A stretch of 58,221 bases of DNA from Candidatus Zhuqueibacterota bacterium. GTDB lineage: Bacteria > Zhuqueibacterota > Zhuqueibacteria > Zhuqueibacterales > Zhuqueibacteraceae. Below are positions 49,272 to 58,149 of the stretch, piece by piece. Under the pieces are notes generated by a model that was given only the letters and a program-made list of their open reading frames with translations, was not told where the DNA came from and made no database searches. Every line of letters begins with the position of its first letter. Position 1 is the first letter of the stretch. The stretch is from positions 1-58,221 of the forward strand of contig JAKEEU010000015.1 of the NCBI GenBank assembly GCA_022616415.1. The letters run 5' to 3'. Made by a program: the position numbers and the translations under genes.

Positions 49272-50237
49272 ATGTTATCGACGCCAATCACTATCACCGA
49301 CGCATTCAAAGCGCGGCAAGTCATTGCGCCGTACTTGCAGCCGACGCCGCTCTATCACTACCACGGCTTGAGCCAACTGCTCGGCGCGAAAGTTTACGTC
49401 AAGCATGAAAATCATCAACCAGTGGGCGCATTCAAAGTGCGCGGCGGCATCAATCTCATCGCCAATCTTTCGCCGGATGAACGGGCACACGGGGTGATCA
49501 CCGCCAGCAGCGGCAATCACGGCCAATCCATTGCTTATGCCTCGCGGCTTTTCGGTGTGCGTGCCACGATCATGCTCCCCGAAAATGCCAATCCCGTCAA
49601 AGTCGAGGCCATCCGCGCGATGGGCGCCGAGATCGTTTTTCATGGCCACGATTTTGATGATGCACGCGAGTTTGCCGAATCGCAAGCGCAACAAACCGGC
49701 GCGCGTTTCATCAGCTCCGGCGATGAGCCATTGCTGATCTCCGGCGTGGGAACTTATTCGCTCGAAATCATCGAGAGACTGCCGGAAGTGGAAACCATCA
49801 TCGTGCCGGTCGGCGGCGGCAGCGGCGTGGCGGGATGTTGTATTGTCGCGAAAGCGATCAATCCAAGTATCCGCGTTATTGGCGTACAGGCAGAGAAAGC
49901 GCCGTCTGCGTATCTCTCGTGGAAAGCCGGCCAACGCGTCGAAGCCAAAATGGAAACGTTCGCCGAGGGCCTCGCCACCCGCGCGCCGTTCGATCTGCCG
50001 CAGTCGATCATGCGCGAGCTGCTGGATGATTTTATCTTGGTGCGTGAAGATGAGATGCGCGAAGCCATCCGGCTTTTGATCGAGCACACTCGCAATCTGC
50101 CGGAAGCCGCCGGCGCCGCGCCGTTAGCTGCAGCGCTCAAATTGAAAACGAACCTCGCAGGAAAAACAGTGGCGTTGGTGATGAGCGGAGGAAACATTAC
50201 ACTCGGCCAGTTGCGGGAGGTTTTGGTTTCGACGTAA
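49272..50237 (+). CDS. PLP-dependent threonine/serine dehydratase
   Basis: 321 residues, a fold-type II PLP enzyme without a C-terminal ACT regulatory domain, so of the catabolic or threo-3-hydroxyaspartate dehydratase type. The Schiff-base Lys is Lys 55 in GAFKVRGG. The substrate loop ASSGNHGQ (about 79-86), phosphate-binding VPVGGGSGVAG, EGLATR and the final MSGGNI are all present. It deaminates Thr/Ser to 2-oxo acids and ammonia; exact specificity is uncertain. GAGAG precedes the ATG. Codon use is GC-rich like the core genes, unlike the two preceding genes. Confidence 0.88.
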   Translation: MLSTPITITDAFKARQVIAPYLQPTPLYHYHGLSQLLGAKVYVKHENHQPVGAFKVRGGINLIANLSPDERAHGVITASSGNHGQSIAYASRLFGVRATIMLPENANPVKVEAIRAMGAEIVFHGHDFDDAREFAESQAQQTGARFISSGDEPLLISGVGTYSLEIIERLPEVETIIVPVGGGSGVAGCCIVAKAINPSIRVIGVQAEKAPSAYLSWKAGQRVEAKMETFAEGLATRAPFDLPQSIMRELLDDFILVREDEMREAIRLLIEHTRNLPEAAGAAPLAAALKLKTNLAGKTVALVMSGGNITLGQLREVLVST

Positions 50238-50343
50238 AAACGTAATGCGTAAAACGTAATATTTGATGGTGTTTTGTGAAAGAAAAGCGTTGCGATTATG
50301 TTTGGAGAGTATTATATTTTTGTGAGTAGCCAGAGAGGAAAAG

Positions 50344-50655
50344 ATGGGAAAAGAATACGTTCAAGATCGTTACGGCAATACGATCTACATTACCGACGAA
50401 CGTTGGGAGCACATTTACGAAGAGCATCCGGATATGATTGGCTATGACCAGCACGTTTTGGAAACGCTACGTCGCGGAAAGCGAGTACAAGACGAACTCA
50501 ATCCAAGCAAATATTTTTATTCCAAAGAGTTTCATGATTTAGTTGATCTGAACAATCATGTCGTGGTTGTGGTCAGATTCGGGTGGATCACAAACGACGA
50601 CGGCCAATCAATCCCTAACAACTTTGTCCTGACCGCGTATCAGAACTTTTTTTGA
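50344..50655 (+). CDS. DUF4258/PBECR-like small protein, possible RNase toxin
   Basis: 103 residues: VQDRYGNTIYITDERWEHIY EEHPDM, then LETLRRGKRVQDE, KYFYSKEFHDL, NNHVVVVVRFGW and a final FVLTAYQNFF. This is the helix plus four-strand layout of RelE/BECR-fold RNase-like proteins (DUF4258 or phage-Barnase-like), with a His in the first helix (HIYEEHP) as candidate catalytic residue. The next gene is a DUF2283-like protein 12 nt downstream, a pairing seen in putative toxin-antitoxin modules. Function inferred only. Confidence 0.6.
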   Translation: MGKEYVQDRYGNTIYITDERWEHIYEEHPDMIGYDQHVLETLRRGKRVQDELNPSKYFYSKEFHDLVDLNNHVVVVVRFGWITNDDGQSIPNNFVLTAYQNFF

Positions 50656-50667
50656 TAGGCGTTAACC

Positions 50668-51021
50668 ATGCGAACTGATCGAATTACTTTACATTATCAA
50701 CGCGAGGATGACATTTTATACGTCACCTTTGGGCAGGAGGGGAGGAAAGGAATGGGGTTGAATTTGCACAACAACATCCTTCTGCGCTTTGACCGTCACA
50801 CCGGCGAGCCCCTGGGAATGACTTTCATTGATTATTCAAAACTAAAAGCGCTTGCTTCTGTCCCGCTCAATGATCTCTCAAACTTGCCAGATGATTTGCC
50901 AAAGACCGTGCGGCAGATTCTCCTGTCCGATCCCGTATGCCGGTTTATCGAGATTGATCCCAGCACGTTCAGCCATTTCTCCGTGGTCAATCCCTCGATG
51001 GAGAGAGTTATTGCTGCATAG
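50668..51021 (+). CDS. DUF2283-like protein, possible antitoxin
   Basis: 117 residues. Core ITLHYQREDDILYVTFGQEG, NNILLRFDRHTGEPLGMTFI and DYSKL, the small beta fold of DUF2283, extended by a helical C-terminal part (DDLPKTVRQILLSDP) that may bind the upstream protein. Only 12 nt after the DUF4258-like gene. Several DUF2283 genes are known next to DUF4258-type toxins, so an antitoxin role is plausible. Confidence 0.6.
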   Translation: MRTDRITLHYQREDDILYVTFGQEGRKGMGLNLHNNILLRFDRHTGEPLGMTFIDYSKLKALASVPLNDLSNLPDDLPKTVRQILLSDPVCRFIEIDPSTFSHFSVVNPSMERVIAA

Positions 51022-51192
51022 TCTAAGAAAGGGTTTTTGCCCATGCAAACCTCAACACCTCCCGAATTAGTTCAACGTGAAGGCATTCCTGCGTATCGCC
51101 CTATTTTTCATTTTCGTCGTGAGGTGTGAAAAGAGTTCAAACAACTGTGAGATGCCGAGATGAATTAGACTAATGTATCACGGAGGATGGCT

Positions 51193-52284
51193 GTGATTCA
51201 ATCAATTGCTGTCTCGCCCGAACGCCTTGTTGAGCGACGAATAGAAGAAAGCTTTGTCGACAGAATGATCGCGGATGGCACTTGGAGGGAAGAGGTTATC
51301 CCAGCAAAAACCATTGGGCTTTCGAGAGATATAACCGTATTCCGCGCGCAACGCAAAGGCAACTTCATCGCTTACGATTGGCACGGTGACAAAGACACCT
51401 TTTGCCCCCCGATTTGGTGGGATTTGGCCATCGGCTCAGGCGCTTGCGGCCTTGGCTGTCGTGCCTGCTTTTTGATGCTAACGTTTCGGGCCATGCGCGA
51501 TCCACTTCGTCATGTTCTATATGAAAATGTCAACGATCTTTGGGACGCTGCAGATGCCTGGCTCTCTCATCCGAAACGCCGGCCTTTTCATACTCTGGGT
51601 ATTGGTATTGACCGCTCGGATTCGTTGCTTTATGAAGGCGTGACTGGGCATGCGCGAACTCTCATTCCCATGTTTGCGAACAAAAACGCCAACCCACAGA
51701 ACTGTAAACTGATTCTGTTGACAAAAAGCACAAATGTGCATTATCTCAAGGGGTTGCCAATCGAAAACGTTATCGTATCGTTTTCTCTAAACCCAGAACC
51801 GATTGCCGATCTTTGGGAAGGAAAGTACCCAGACACATTGGAGCGTATTACACCGTCCATCATCAAACGACTGCACGCCTGCCTGGCCGCCCAAGAAATG
51901 GGCTTCGAAATCCGATGGCGTATTGACCCCATACTTACACCGGAGAATTGGGTTATCCTGTACAAAAATTTTTTTGAGGAAGCCGCCAATCTCGGTTTGA
52001 AACCGCGCTATATCACGTTCGGAACGTACAGAGAAAAAAATAAAATGTTGGATTTGTGGCGGGAAAAATGGGGGTTGCCCGAGATGGAATGGCAGCCGAA
52101 CGGTTTAGCTCAGGATGGCACACATCGACATTTGCCTGATGCTGAGCGCATCAAGACATACAAAGAAGTCGTTGCTTTGTCTCGCCAATATTTCCCGCTG
52201 TCAAAAATTAGTCTTTGCAAGGAAACTCATGCAGTCAGGAAAGCTCTCGGGCTTTGCAATGCGGATTGTAACTGCCTTATGTAA
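51193..52284 (+). CDS. Radical-SAM-like three-Cys protein, partner of TcmP
   Basis: 363 residues. A CxxxCxxC cluster sits in GSGACGLGCRACFLML, the [4Fe-4S] arrangement of radical SAM enzymes, resembling spore-photoproduct-lyase-like and phage Gp37/Gp68-like proteins. Downstream strands include TLGIGIDRSDSLLYEG, KLILLTKSTN, NVIVSFSLNP and EIRWRIDPILTP. A second Cys group ends the protein (LGLCNADCNCLM). Next to it is the three-Cys-motif partner gene tcmP, confirming the association. GTG at 51193 is preferred to ATG at 51187, which touches the ribosome site GGAGG. Substrate unknown; such pairs are often on mobile or phage DNA. Confidence 0.78.
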   Translation: MIQSIAVSPERLVERRIEESFVDRMIADGTWREEVIPAKTIGLSRDITVFRAQRKGNFIAYDWHGDKDTFCPPIWWDLAIGSGACGLGCRACFLMLTFRAMRDPLRHVLYENVNDLWDAADAWLSHPKRRPFHTLGIGIDRSDSLLYEGVTGHARTLIPMFANKNANPQNCKLILLTKSTNVHYLKGLPIENVIVSFSLNPEPIADLWEGKYPDTLERITPSIIKRLHACLAAQEMGFEIRWRIDPILTPENWVILYKNFFEEAANLGLKPRYITFGTYREKNKMLDLWREKWGLPEMEWQPNGLAQDGTHRHLPDAERIKTYKEVVALSRQYFPLSKISLCKETHAVRKALGLCNADCNCLM

Positions 52285-52294
52285 AGGGGTATCT

Positions 52295-53283
52295 ATGGTC
52301 AATATGGTCTCCGAGCAGAGAGAATTTTATCAGCGCAAAAAAGTTGCAACTGAGATCAAGCATTTTATTCTCGAAAAATATATCGCGTCGTGGGGCGGGA
52401 TTATTCTTCAAGGGAATAAAGGACGCCAAGTTAGATTGGCTTTTGTCGATACGTGCGCCGGATCGGGGCTTTTGGCAGCTTCGATATCGGAACTGCGCCC
52501 TCACTTGGATCACCACTTATCGGAATCAAAGCATTACATGATTTGGCGACCAACAAACGGAATACTGGTTGTGACATTCAAAGCAAAAGCCTTCTCATCG
52601 AAAAGGATGCCCAAACTTTTAAATCGCTGCAAACTGCTATTACGCAATACGCGCCAGATAAAGGGAATATTTCACTAATTGAGGGCGAGTTTGCCGATAA
52701 AATCGATGCTATCCAACAATTCTGCCAAAATTATTTCTCTCTCATTCTGATTGATCCGTTCGGCCCAAGCTCGGTTCCATTCTGGGCTGTTGCGCGTGTT
52801 GTCGCTCAGAAATTCACCGACGTCATTATGCATTTTCCCTCCAATGCCATCTTGAGAATGTCGGGCCATGGCGCCGATGAACCAACGAACCGCATCTCTC
52901 AAGAGCGTGTAAAGTGGTTGGATGATTTCTTTGGATCGCCCGATTGGAAAAAGATCATGCAAGAAGCAAAGGAACACGAGACTTTTCGCAGGGATCAAGT
53001 AAAGCAGCAAATAAGAATTGAGGAAACCGGTCAAACCGAGATGTTTGCTGTTGAAAAGGATGAACCAAAGTTTTTAGTAAATATTGCAGAACTTGCAGAG
53101 CAACTCTTCCAAAAGTTTAAAAACAAGACAGTAACACGGGAGGAGATTTATTACAACGCAATTTTCATTGAACACGTGCTAAAAACCGACATTGACAAAG
53201 CGCTTACCCATCTGAAAAAGGCAAAGCGAATAGAACCTCAAACCGTTAAGCCCTCTTTGAAGCAACGATTAAAGTTTCGATAA
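52295..53283 (+). pseudogene. tcmP: Three-Cys-motif partner protein TcmP, frameshifted
   Basis: Frame 1 (from the ATG at 52295, ribosome site AAAGGGG) gives VATEIKHFILEKYIASWGGI, VRLAFVDTCAGSG. A one-base loss near 52465 then moves the sequence into a second frame, which continues FGSFDIGTAPSLGSPLIGIK, LLIEKD, IEGEFADK, LILIDPFGPS and a helical C-terminal region to 53283. Both halves are well conserved and the reconstructed length (about 330) is normal for TcmP, a Rossmann methyltransferase-like family of unknown function tied to three-Cys proteins. A single indel can be decay or a sequence error. Confidence 0.75.
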
Positions 53284-53288
53284 TCTCC

Positions 53289-56200
53289 ATGACCTCCTTC
53301 GCCCTCAAACGTCCCGTCACCATCTTGATGATCGCCCTCGGCCTGTGCTTGCTCGGCGTGATCTCCTGGCAGCGCTTGCCGGTGCAACTGCTGCCGCAAT
53401 TTATTTTGCCGGAAGTGTACGTCGGCACCGGCATGCCAGGCGCGTCGCCGGAGAAAATCGAGCGCGAGCTGGTGTTTCCGATTGAAGAGGAATTGGCCAC
53501 GCTCGAGGGCGTGCACGACATCGAGAGCAATGTCTTTGCCGATTACGCCACCACCAAAGTTTCCTTCAATCACGGCACGGACATGAAATTCGCGCTGCTG
53601 AAGTTGCAGCAAAAGATGAACGCGCTCGAAAATCGTTTGCCCGTTGGCACGCGCATCGAGGTCAATCGTTTCGATACCGCCGATCTCTCCACGTATTTGA
53701 TGGAACTGAGCATCCGTGGCGAGGCCAGCATCGATGAGTTGCGCGAAACCGCCGAGCGCCGCGTCCGCCCTAAATTGGAACAAGTCGATGGCGTCGTGAA
53801 CATCAACATCGGCGGCGGGCAGCGCAGCACGGTTGGTATTATCATCGACCAAGACCGCTGCGAGGCGCTGGGCATTCCGGTGACGCTCGTGCAGCAGAAG
53901 ATCAACGCTTTTCACCGCCAGCCGGAACATCTCGGTCGCGTCATCTCCGCAGGTCGAATTCTCGATGTCAATTTGCTCGGCCGCGTGGATGATCTGCGCG
54001 AGCTGAGCGAGCTCGTCATCGATCCGCGCGGGCCGGTGCGTTTGACGGATGTCGCGCAAATCGGTTACAGCCAGGCCGAGCGCACGCAATTGTATCGCGT
54101 CAACGGCAAGGCCGGCGTCGGCATTTTCGTGCAGAAAGATAACACCAGCAACATGCTCGCCGTCGCCAACGACGTGCTGGCGCAAATCGAAAGGCTCAAC
54201 CACGAGCTCGCGCCGCAGGGATTCGAGCTGGCGGTGAATTTCAGCCAGGCGGCGTTGATCCAACAAGCCATCGACCGCGTAAAAAATCTCGCGCTCACCG
54301 GTGCGTTGCTGGCGCTTTTGGTGCTTTACCTCTTTCTGCGCAAAATGCGGTTCGTCCTTATCCTGATGGTCGCCATTCCGGTGTCGCTGCTCGTCACGTT
54401 CAATCTCATGTACGGCTTCAATCTGTCGGTGAACATTCTCTCGCTGTGCGGCTTGGCGCTGGCCGTCGGCATGTTGGTGGACAACGGTATCGTGGTGATG
54501 GAAAATGTTTATGCGCACTATCAACGCGGGAAGAATGCGCTCGCTGCGGCCGCCGACGGCACCCGTGAAGTGAGTCGCTCCATCTTCGCTGCCACCGGCA
54601 CCACCGTGCTGGTGTTTCTGCCGGTGCTGTTTGTGGAGAGCGATGCCAAATTGTTCGTGCGCGAGCTGGCGCTCTCGGTCATTTTCCCCTTGCTCGTTTC
54701 GCTCACCGTTGCCGTGACGTTGATCCCACTGCTCGCCAGTCGCGCGCTGAAAGGAAAACCTTTGCGTCCATTCGGCAGCGGCAGAATTTTGGAAATTTAT
54801 CGCCTGCTGCTCAAATCTTGCATGCGCCATCGTATTCGCACCGTCGCAACCGTCGCGGTGTTTTTGCTGATCAGCTTGTTCATCGGCGTCATCTACGTGC
54901 TCGGCACGGCGCCGGCGCCGCCGGCGGATCGCCTCGATGTTTATATCAACATGCCGCGCGGCGCGACGCTGGATGCCACCGACGAGATCGCGCGCCGCCT
55001 CGAAAGTCAGGCGCTCGAGCTGCCGAATCTTAAAGAAACTCGCGCCAGCGTGCGCGTGGAAGAGGCCCACCTCGCTGTCAATTTCGTTGAGCCGGCGAAG
55101 CGGACGGAAGCGCTGAAATTAGACAAAATCAAAGAAAAATTGAAAACGCTCAACCAGCGCCTGGAGCACGTGGACATTAATTTTGACCGGCCGCGCCAGA
55201 GCGGGGCGGCGCCGCAGCGTGACGAGGTCAGCGCTTTTCTCGGCAACGAAAAAGCTTTGCGCTTGCGCGGCTACGATTTGCAGGCGCTGCGCCAGTTGAG
55301 CGATCAGATCGTGCAAACACTTCGCGCCATACCGGATATTGAAAAAGACCTCGTGCGCTCCGAATTGCAAGCCGGCGCGCCCGAGCTGCAGATTCGCGGC
55401 GACCGTCTGCGGCTGGCGCTGTGGGGATTGGATATGCAGCAGGTGATGAACGCCATTTGGGCCACACGCGCGGAAGGCGCCAATGCCGCAACGCCGTTTT
55501 ATGCCGGTCCCGCCGGGCGGGACGAAATGGACGTGCAGTTGCAGCTCAAAGACGCCGAGCAGCGCCAGCTCGAAGACGTGCAAAATACCAAAATCACCAA
55601 TGCTGCCGGACAACTGATCCCGCTGCGCGAGGTGGCCGGCATTCGCCTCGACGAGGGAACCGGAAACATCGTGCGCTATAATCAGGAGCGGCAAGTCAAA
55701 ATCAGCTACGATTTTTTGATGGAGGCGAAAAATTCCAAATCGCGCTTGGAGCTGGCGGAGGCGCAAATCGACAAAATGCTCCGCGAGCTGCGTTTGCCGC
55801 GCGGCTTCACCATCGAAAAAGTCGAGCCGGAAAACAAGCAGACGGTTTATTATTGGATGCTCGGCATCGGCGCGGTGCTCATTTATATGCTGCTCGCGGC
55901 GCAGTTTGAATCGCTCTTTAGCCCGCTGGTGATTCTCGGCACCGTGCCGACGGCCATCATCGGCGCGCTGTTCACGCTGGCGTTGAGCGGCACCCCGCTT
56001 TCGCTCGGCCAGGGCGCACCGATGGCGCTGCTCGGCTTCATCGTGCTGCTCGGCATCGTCGTCAACAACGGCATCTTTTTACTCGACCGCATTGCGATTT
56101 TGCGCAACCAGCACGGCTATCGCTGGCAGCGCGCCGTGATGATCGCGGTGCAGAGCCGCGTGCGGCCCATCCTGATGACTGCCGGCACCACGGTGCTCGG

Positions 56201-58082
56201 CATTTTCCCGCTGGCGTTGAAGCAAGGCACAGAATTGGAATTGTGGCCGCCGTTCGCCATCACCGTGCTCGGCGGCCTCGCCGTCTCGACGGTTTCGACG
56301 CTCGTGTTTATTCCGGTGCTCTACGTCGGCCTCGAACAAACGAGGGAATGGATGAAGAGAATTGGCTGGCCGGGATTGATCGGCGGCACGCTCGTCGCCG
56401 CCACCGTCGTTTTCTGGTTTCACAAAAGTTATCAGAGCACGCTTTACACCTGCCTGCTTGTGTTGCCGGTTTGGTTCAGCATGCTCGGCTTGATTTACGG
56501 CGTGCAGCAATTCTTCGCGGTTCGCCGCGAAAAAGCGCAGTTGGCGGAAGAGACCTTGCGCATTCGCATCAAAAACCTGACGAAAATCTACGGCGCGCCT
56601 GGCCGGTTTATGCGGGAATGGAATAAACAAAAACGCCGGCTCGAGGCTCGCGTAGCCTCCCGCCCATCCTTTGTAAAAGATAATGGAGAGGGCGGGACCA
56701 GTCTGGTTTTGCCATGGAATAAAGAAAATATTCGCGAATCAATAATCTGGATGGCCGCCATCGGCGCCGTGCTCTTTTATCTGCACACTTTTTTCACCAA
56801 CGGTTTTTGGCTGACGATTTTAAGCTTGCTTTCATTAGCGTGGCTCTTCGGCGCGCGCGAGCTGTGGTATCGCTGGCGCTTCGTGATTGGCAAGCCGCCG
56901 CAGTTTCGCCGCAAAAAATTTCGCTGGAAATTTTGGTCAAAAAACAAAAAATCCTCTAATGACGATGTAATGACTAATGACCCAATGACGATCTTAAATT
57001 TCCCGCGCCGCAGTGGCTGGCTGCTCGTGCTGCTCTTTTTGTTATATTTGCAATTCCGTATTCAATTGCCGGCATTAACTACCGTCGCCACTGTAGTGGT
57101 TTTGTTGCTGTTTCAGCTCCGCCGCATCGCGCGCAAGATCGAGCAAGGCGTGATCGATCCGGAGCTGCCCACAGGTAAATTGCGCAAATTGAAGCGCGTG
57201 ATCTACTCGGTGGTGAGAGTTATTCCCTTCATCCGACCGCCGCGACCGCGTGTGCGCGCGCTACATGGCGTGGATTTGGAAATCGGCCAGGGCATGTTCG
57301 GCTTGCTCGGCCCCAACGGCGCCGGCAAAACCACACTCATGCGCATCATCGTCGGTGTGCTGGAGTCGGATCGCGGCAGCATCAAAATCAACGACCGCCA
57401 TTTAAAGGAACATCGCGAGGCGTTTCACGGCGCCATTGGCTATTTACCGCAGGATTTTGGGTTGTATGAAAACATGACGCCGGTGGAGTATCTCAATTAT
57501 CATGCATTAACGAACGGCATCTACGAGCAATCAACGCGGCAAGAGTTAATCGAAAAACTTTTGGAGGGCGTCGGCTTGTGGGAACGGCGCGACGACAAAA
57601 TCAAAACTTTTTCCGGCGGCATGAAGCAGCGCGTCGGCATTGCGCAAACGCTATTGCACCTGCCGCAAATCATCGTCGTCGACGAGCCGACCGCCGGCCT
57701 CGATCCGCGCGAACGCATTCGCTTTCGCAATCTGCTCGCCGAGCTGGCGAAAGAGCGCATCGTGCTTTTCAGCACGCACATCGTCGAAGACATTTCGAGC
57801 ACCTGCCACGACCTCGCCGTGCTCAGCGGCGGCCGCGTCCTCTATCGCGGCTCGCCTGACGAGATGCAAAAGAAAGCGCAAGGCAAAGTGTTCGAAGCGG
57901 TTATTCCCGAAGCGGAATTTTCAAATTGGCGAGAGAATTTGCAGATCGTTCAGCACAGCAAATCCGATCATGGCATTCGCATGCGCTTTTTGAGCGAAAC
58001 GCCGGTGGCTGGATTGGAAGCGGCAACGGTGGAGCCGACGTTGGAGGATGCGTATGTGTATTTGCTGCAAAGCAAGAAATGA
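53289..58082 (+). CDS. RND efflux permease fused to an ABC ATPase split by membrane helices
   Basis: 1597 residues in one open frame. Residues 1 to about 1030 are a complete RND pump (helix 4 AVGMLVDNGIVVMEN, helix 10 GIVVNNGIFLLDR). Two extra helices follow (about 1038-1085). An ABC domain then begins (LRIRIKNLTKIYGAPG, about 1090-1104), is interrupted by about 215 residues containing four hydrophobic helices, and resumes at RVRALHGVDLEIGQ (about 1320) with Walker A GPNGAGKTT, Q-loop LPQDFG, signature FSGGMKQRVGIAQ, Walker B IIVVDEPTAGLD and H-loop STHIVED. The ATPase resembles the stand-alone one at 27057. The inserted stretch contains palindromes (56643-56697) and four (T/C)AATGAC words (56957-56989) typical of intergenic DNA. 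It starts 5 nt after tcmP. Confidence 0.88.
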   Translation: MTSFALKRPVTILMIALGLCLLGVISWQRLPVQLLPQFILPEVYVGTGMPGASPEKIERELVFPIEEELATLEGVHDIESNVFADYATTKVSFNHGTDMKFALLKLQQKMNALENRLPVGTRIEVNRFDTADLSTYLMELSIRGEASIDELRETAERRVRPKLEQVDGVVNINIGGGQRSTVGIIIDQDRCEALGIPVTLVQQKINAFHRQPEHLGRVISAGRILDVNLLGRVDDLRELSELVIDPRGPVRLTDVAQIGYSQAERTQLYRVNGKAGVGIFVQKDNTSNMLAVANDVLAQIERLNHELAPQGFELAVNFSQAALIQQAIDRVKNLALTGALLALLVLYLFLRKMRFVLILMVAIPVSLLVTFNLMYGFNLSVNILSLCGLALAVGMLVDNGIVVMENVYAHYQRGKNALAAAADGTREVSRSIFAATGTTVLVFLPVLFVESDAKLFVRELALSVIFPLLVSLTVAVTLIPLLASRALKGKPLRPFGSGRILEIYRLLLKSCMRHRIRTVATVAVFLLISLFIGVIYVLGTAPAPPADRLDVYINMPRGATLDATDEIARRLESQALELPNLKETRASVRVEEAHLAVNFVEPAKRTEALKLDKIKEKLKTLNQRLEHVDINFDRPRQSGAAPQRDEVSAFLGNEKALRLRGYDLQALRQLSDQIVQTLRAIPDIEKDLVRSELQAGAPELQIRGDRLRLALWGLDMQQVMNAIWATRAEGANAATPFYAGPAGRDEMDVQLQLKDAEQRQLEDVQNTKITNAAGQLIPLREVAGIRLDEGTGNIVRYNQERQVKISYDFLMEAKNSKSRLELAEAQIDKMLRELRLPRGFTIEKVEPENKQTVYYWMLGIGAVLIYMLLAAQFESLFSPLVILGTVPTAIIGALFTLALSGTPLSLGQGAPMALLGFIVLLGIVVNNGIFLLDRIAILRNQHGYRWQRAVMIAVQSRVRPILMTAGTTVLGIFPLALKQGTELELWPPFAITVLGGLAVSTVSTLVFIPVLYVGLEQTREWMKRIGWPGLIGGTLVAATVVFWFHKSYQSTLYTCLLVLPVWFSMLGLIYGVQQFFAVRREKAQLAEETLRIRIKNLTKIYGAPGRFMREWNKQKRRLEARVASRPSFVKDNGEGGTSLVLPWNKENIRESIIWMAAIGAVLFYLHTFFTNGFWLTILSLLSLAWLFGARELWYRWRFVIGKPPQFRRKKFRWKFWSKNKKSSNDDVMTNDPMTILNFPRRSGWLLVLLFLLYLQFRIQLPALTTVATVVVLLLFQLRRIARKIEQGVIDPELPTGKLRKLKRVIYSVVRVIPFIRPPRPRVRALHGVDLEIGQGMFGLLGPNGAGKTTLMRIIVGVLESDRGSIKINDRHLKEHREAFHGAIGYLPQDFGLYENMTPVEYLNYHALTNGIYEQSTRQELIEKLLEGVGLWERRDDKIKTFSGGMKQRVGIAQTLLHLPQIIVVDEPTAGLDPRERIRFRNLLAELAKERIVLFSTHIVEDISSTCHDLAVLSGGRVLYRGSPDEMQKKAQGKVFEAVIPEAEFSNWRENLQIVQHSKSDHGIRMRFLSETPVAGLEAATVEPTLEDAYVYLLQSKK

Positions 58083-58149
58083 TTTGATGGATTTTCATTG
58101 TTTTCTTACTGCTACTTGTATATACTCGTTAAGGGATAAAATTACAGTC

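Noticed and set aside
51042..51128. 28-codon frame between the DUF2283-like gene and the radical-SAM gene
   Set aside because: Too short and unlike any known protein; no ribosome site.
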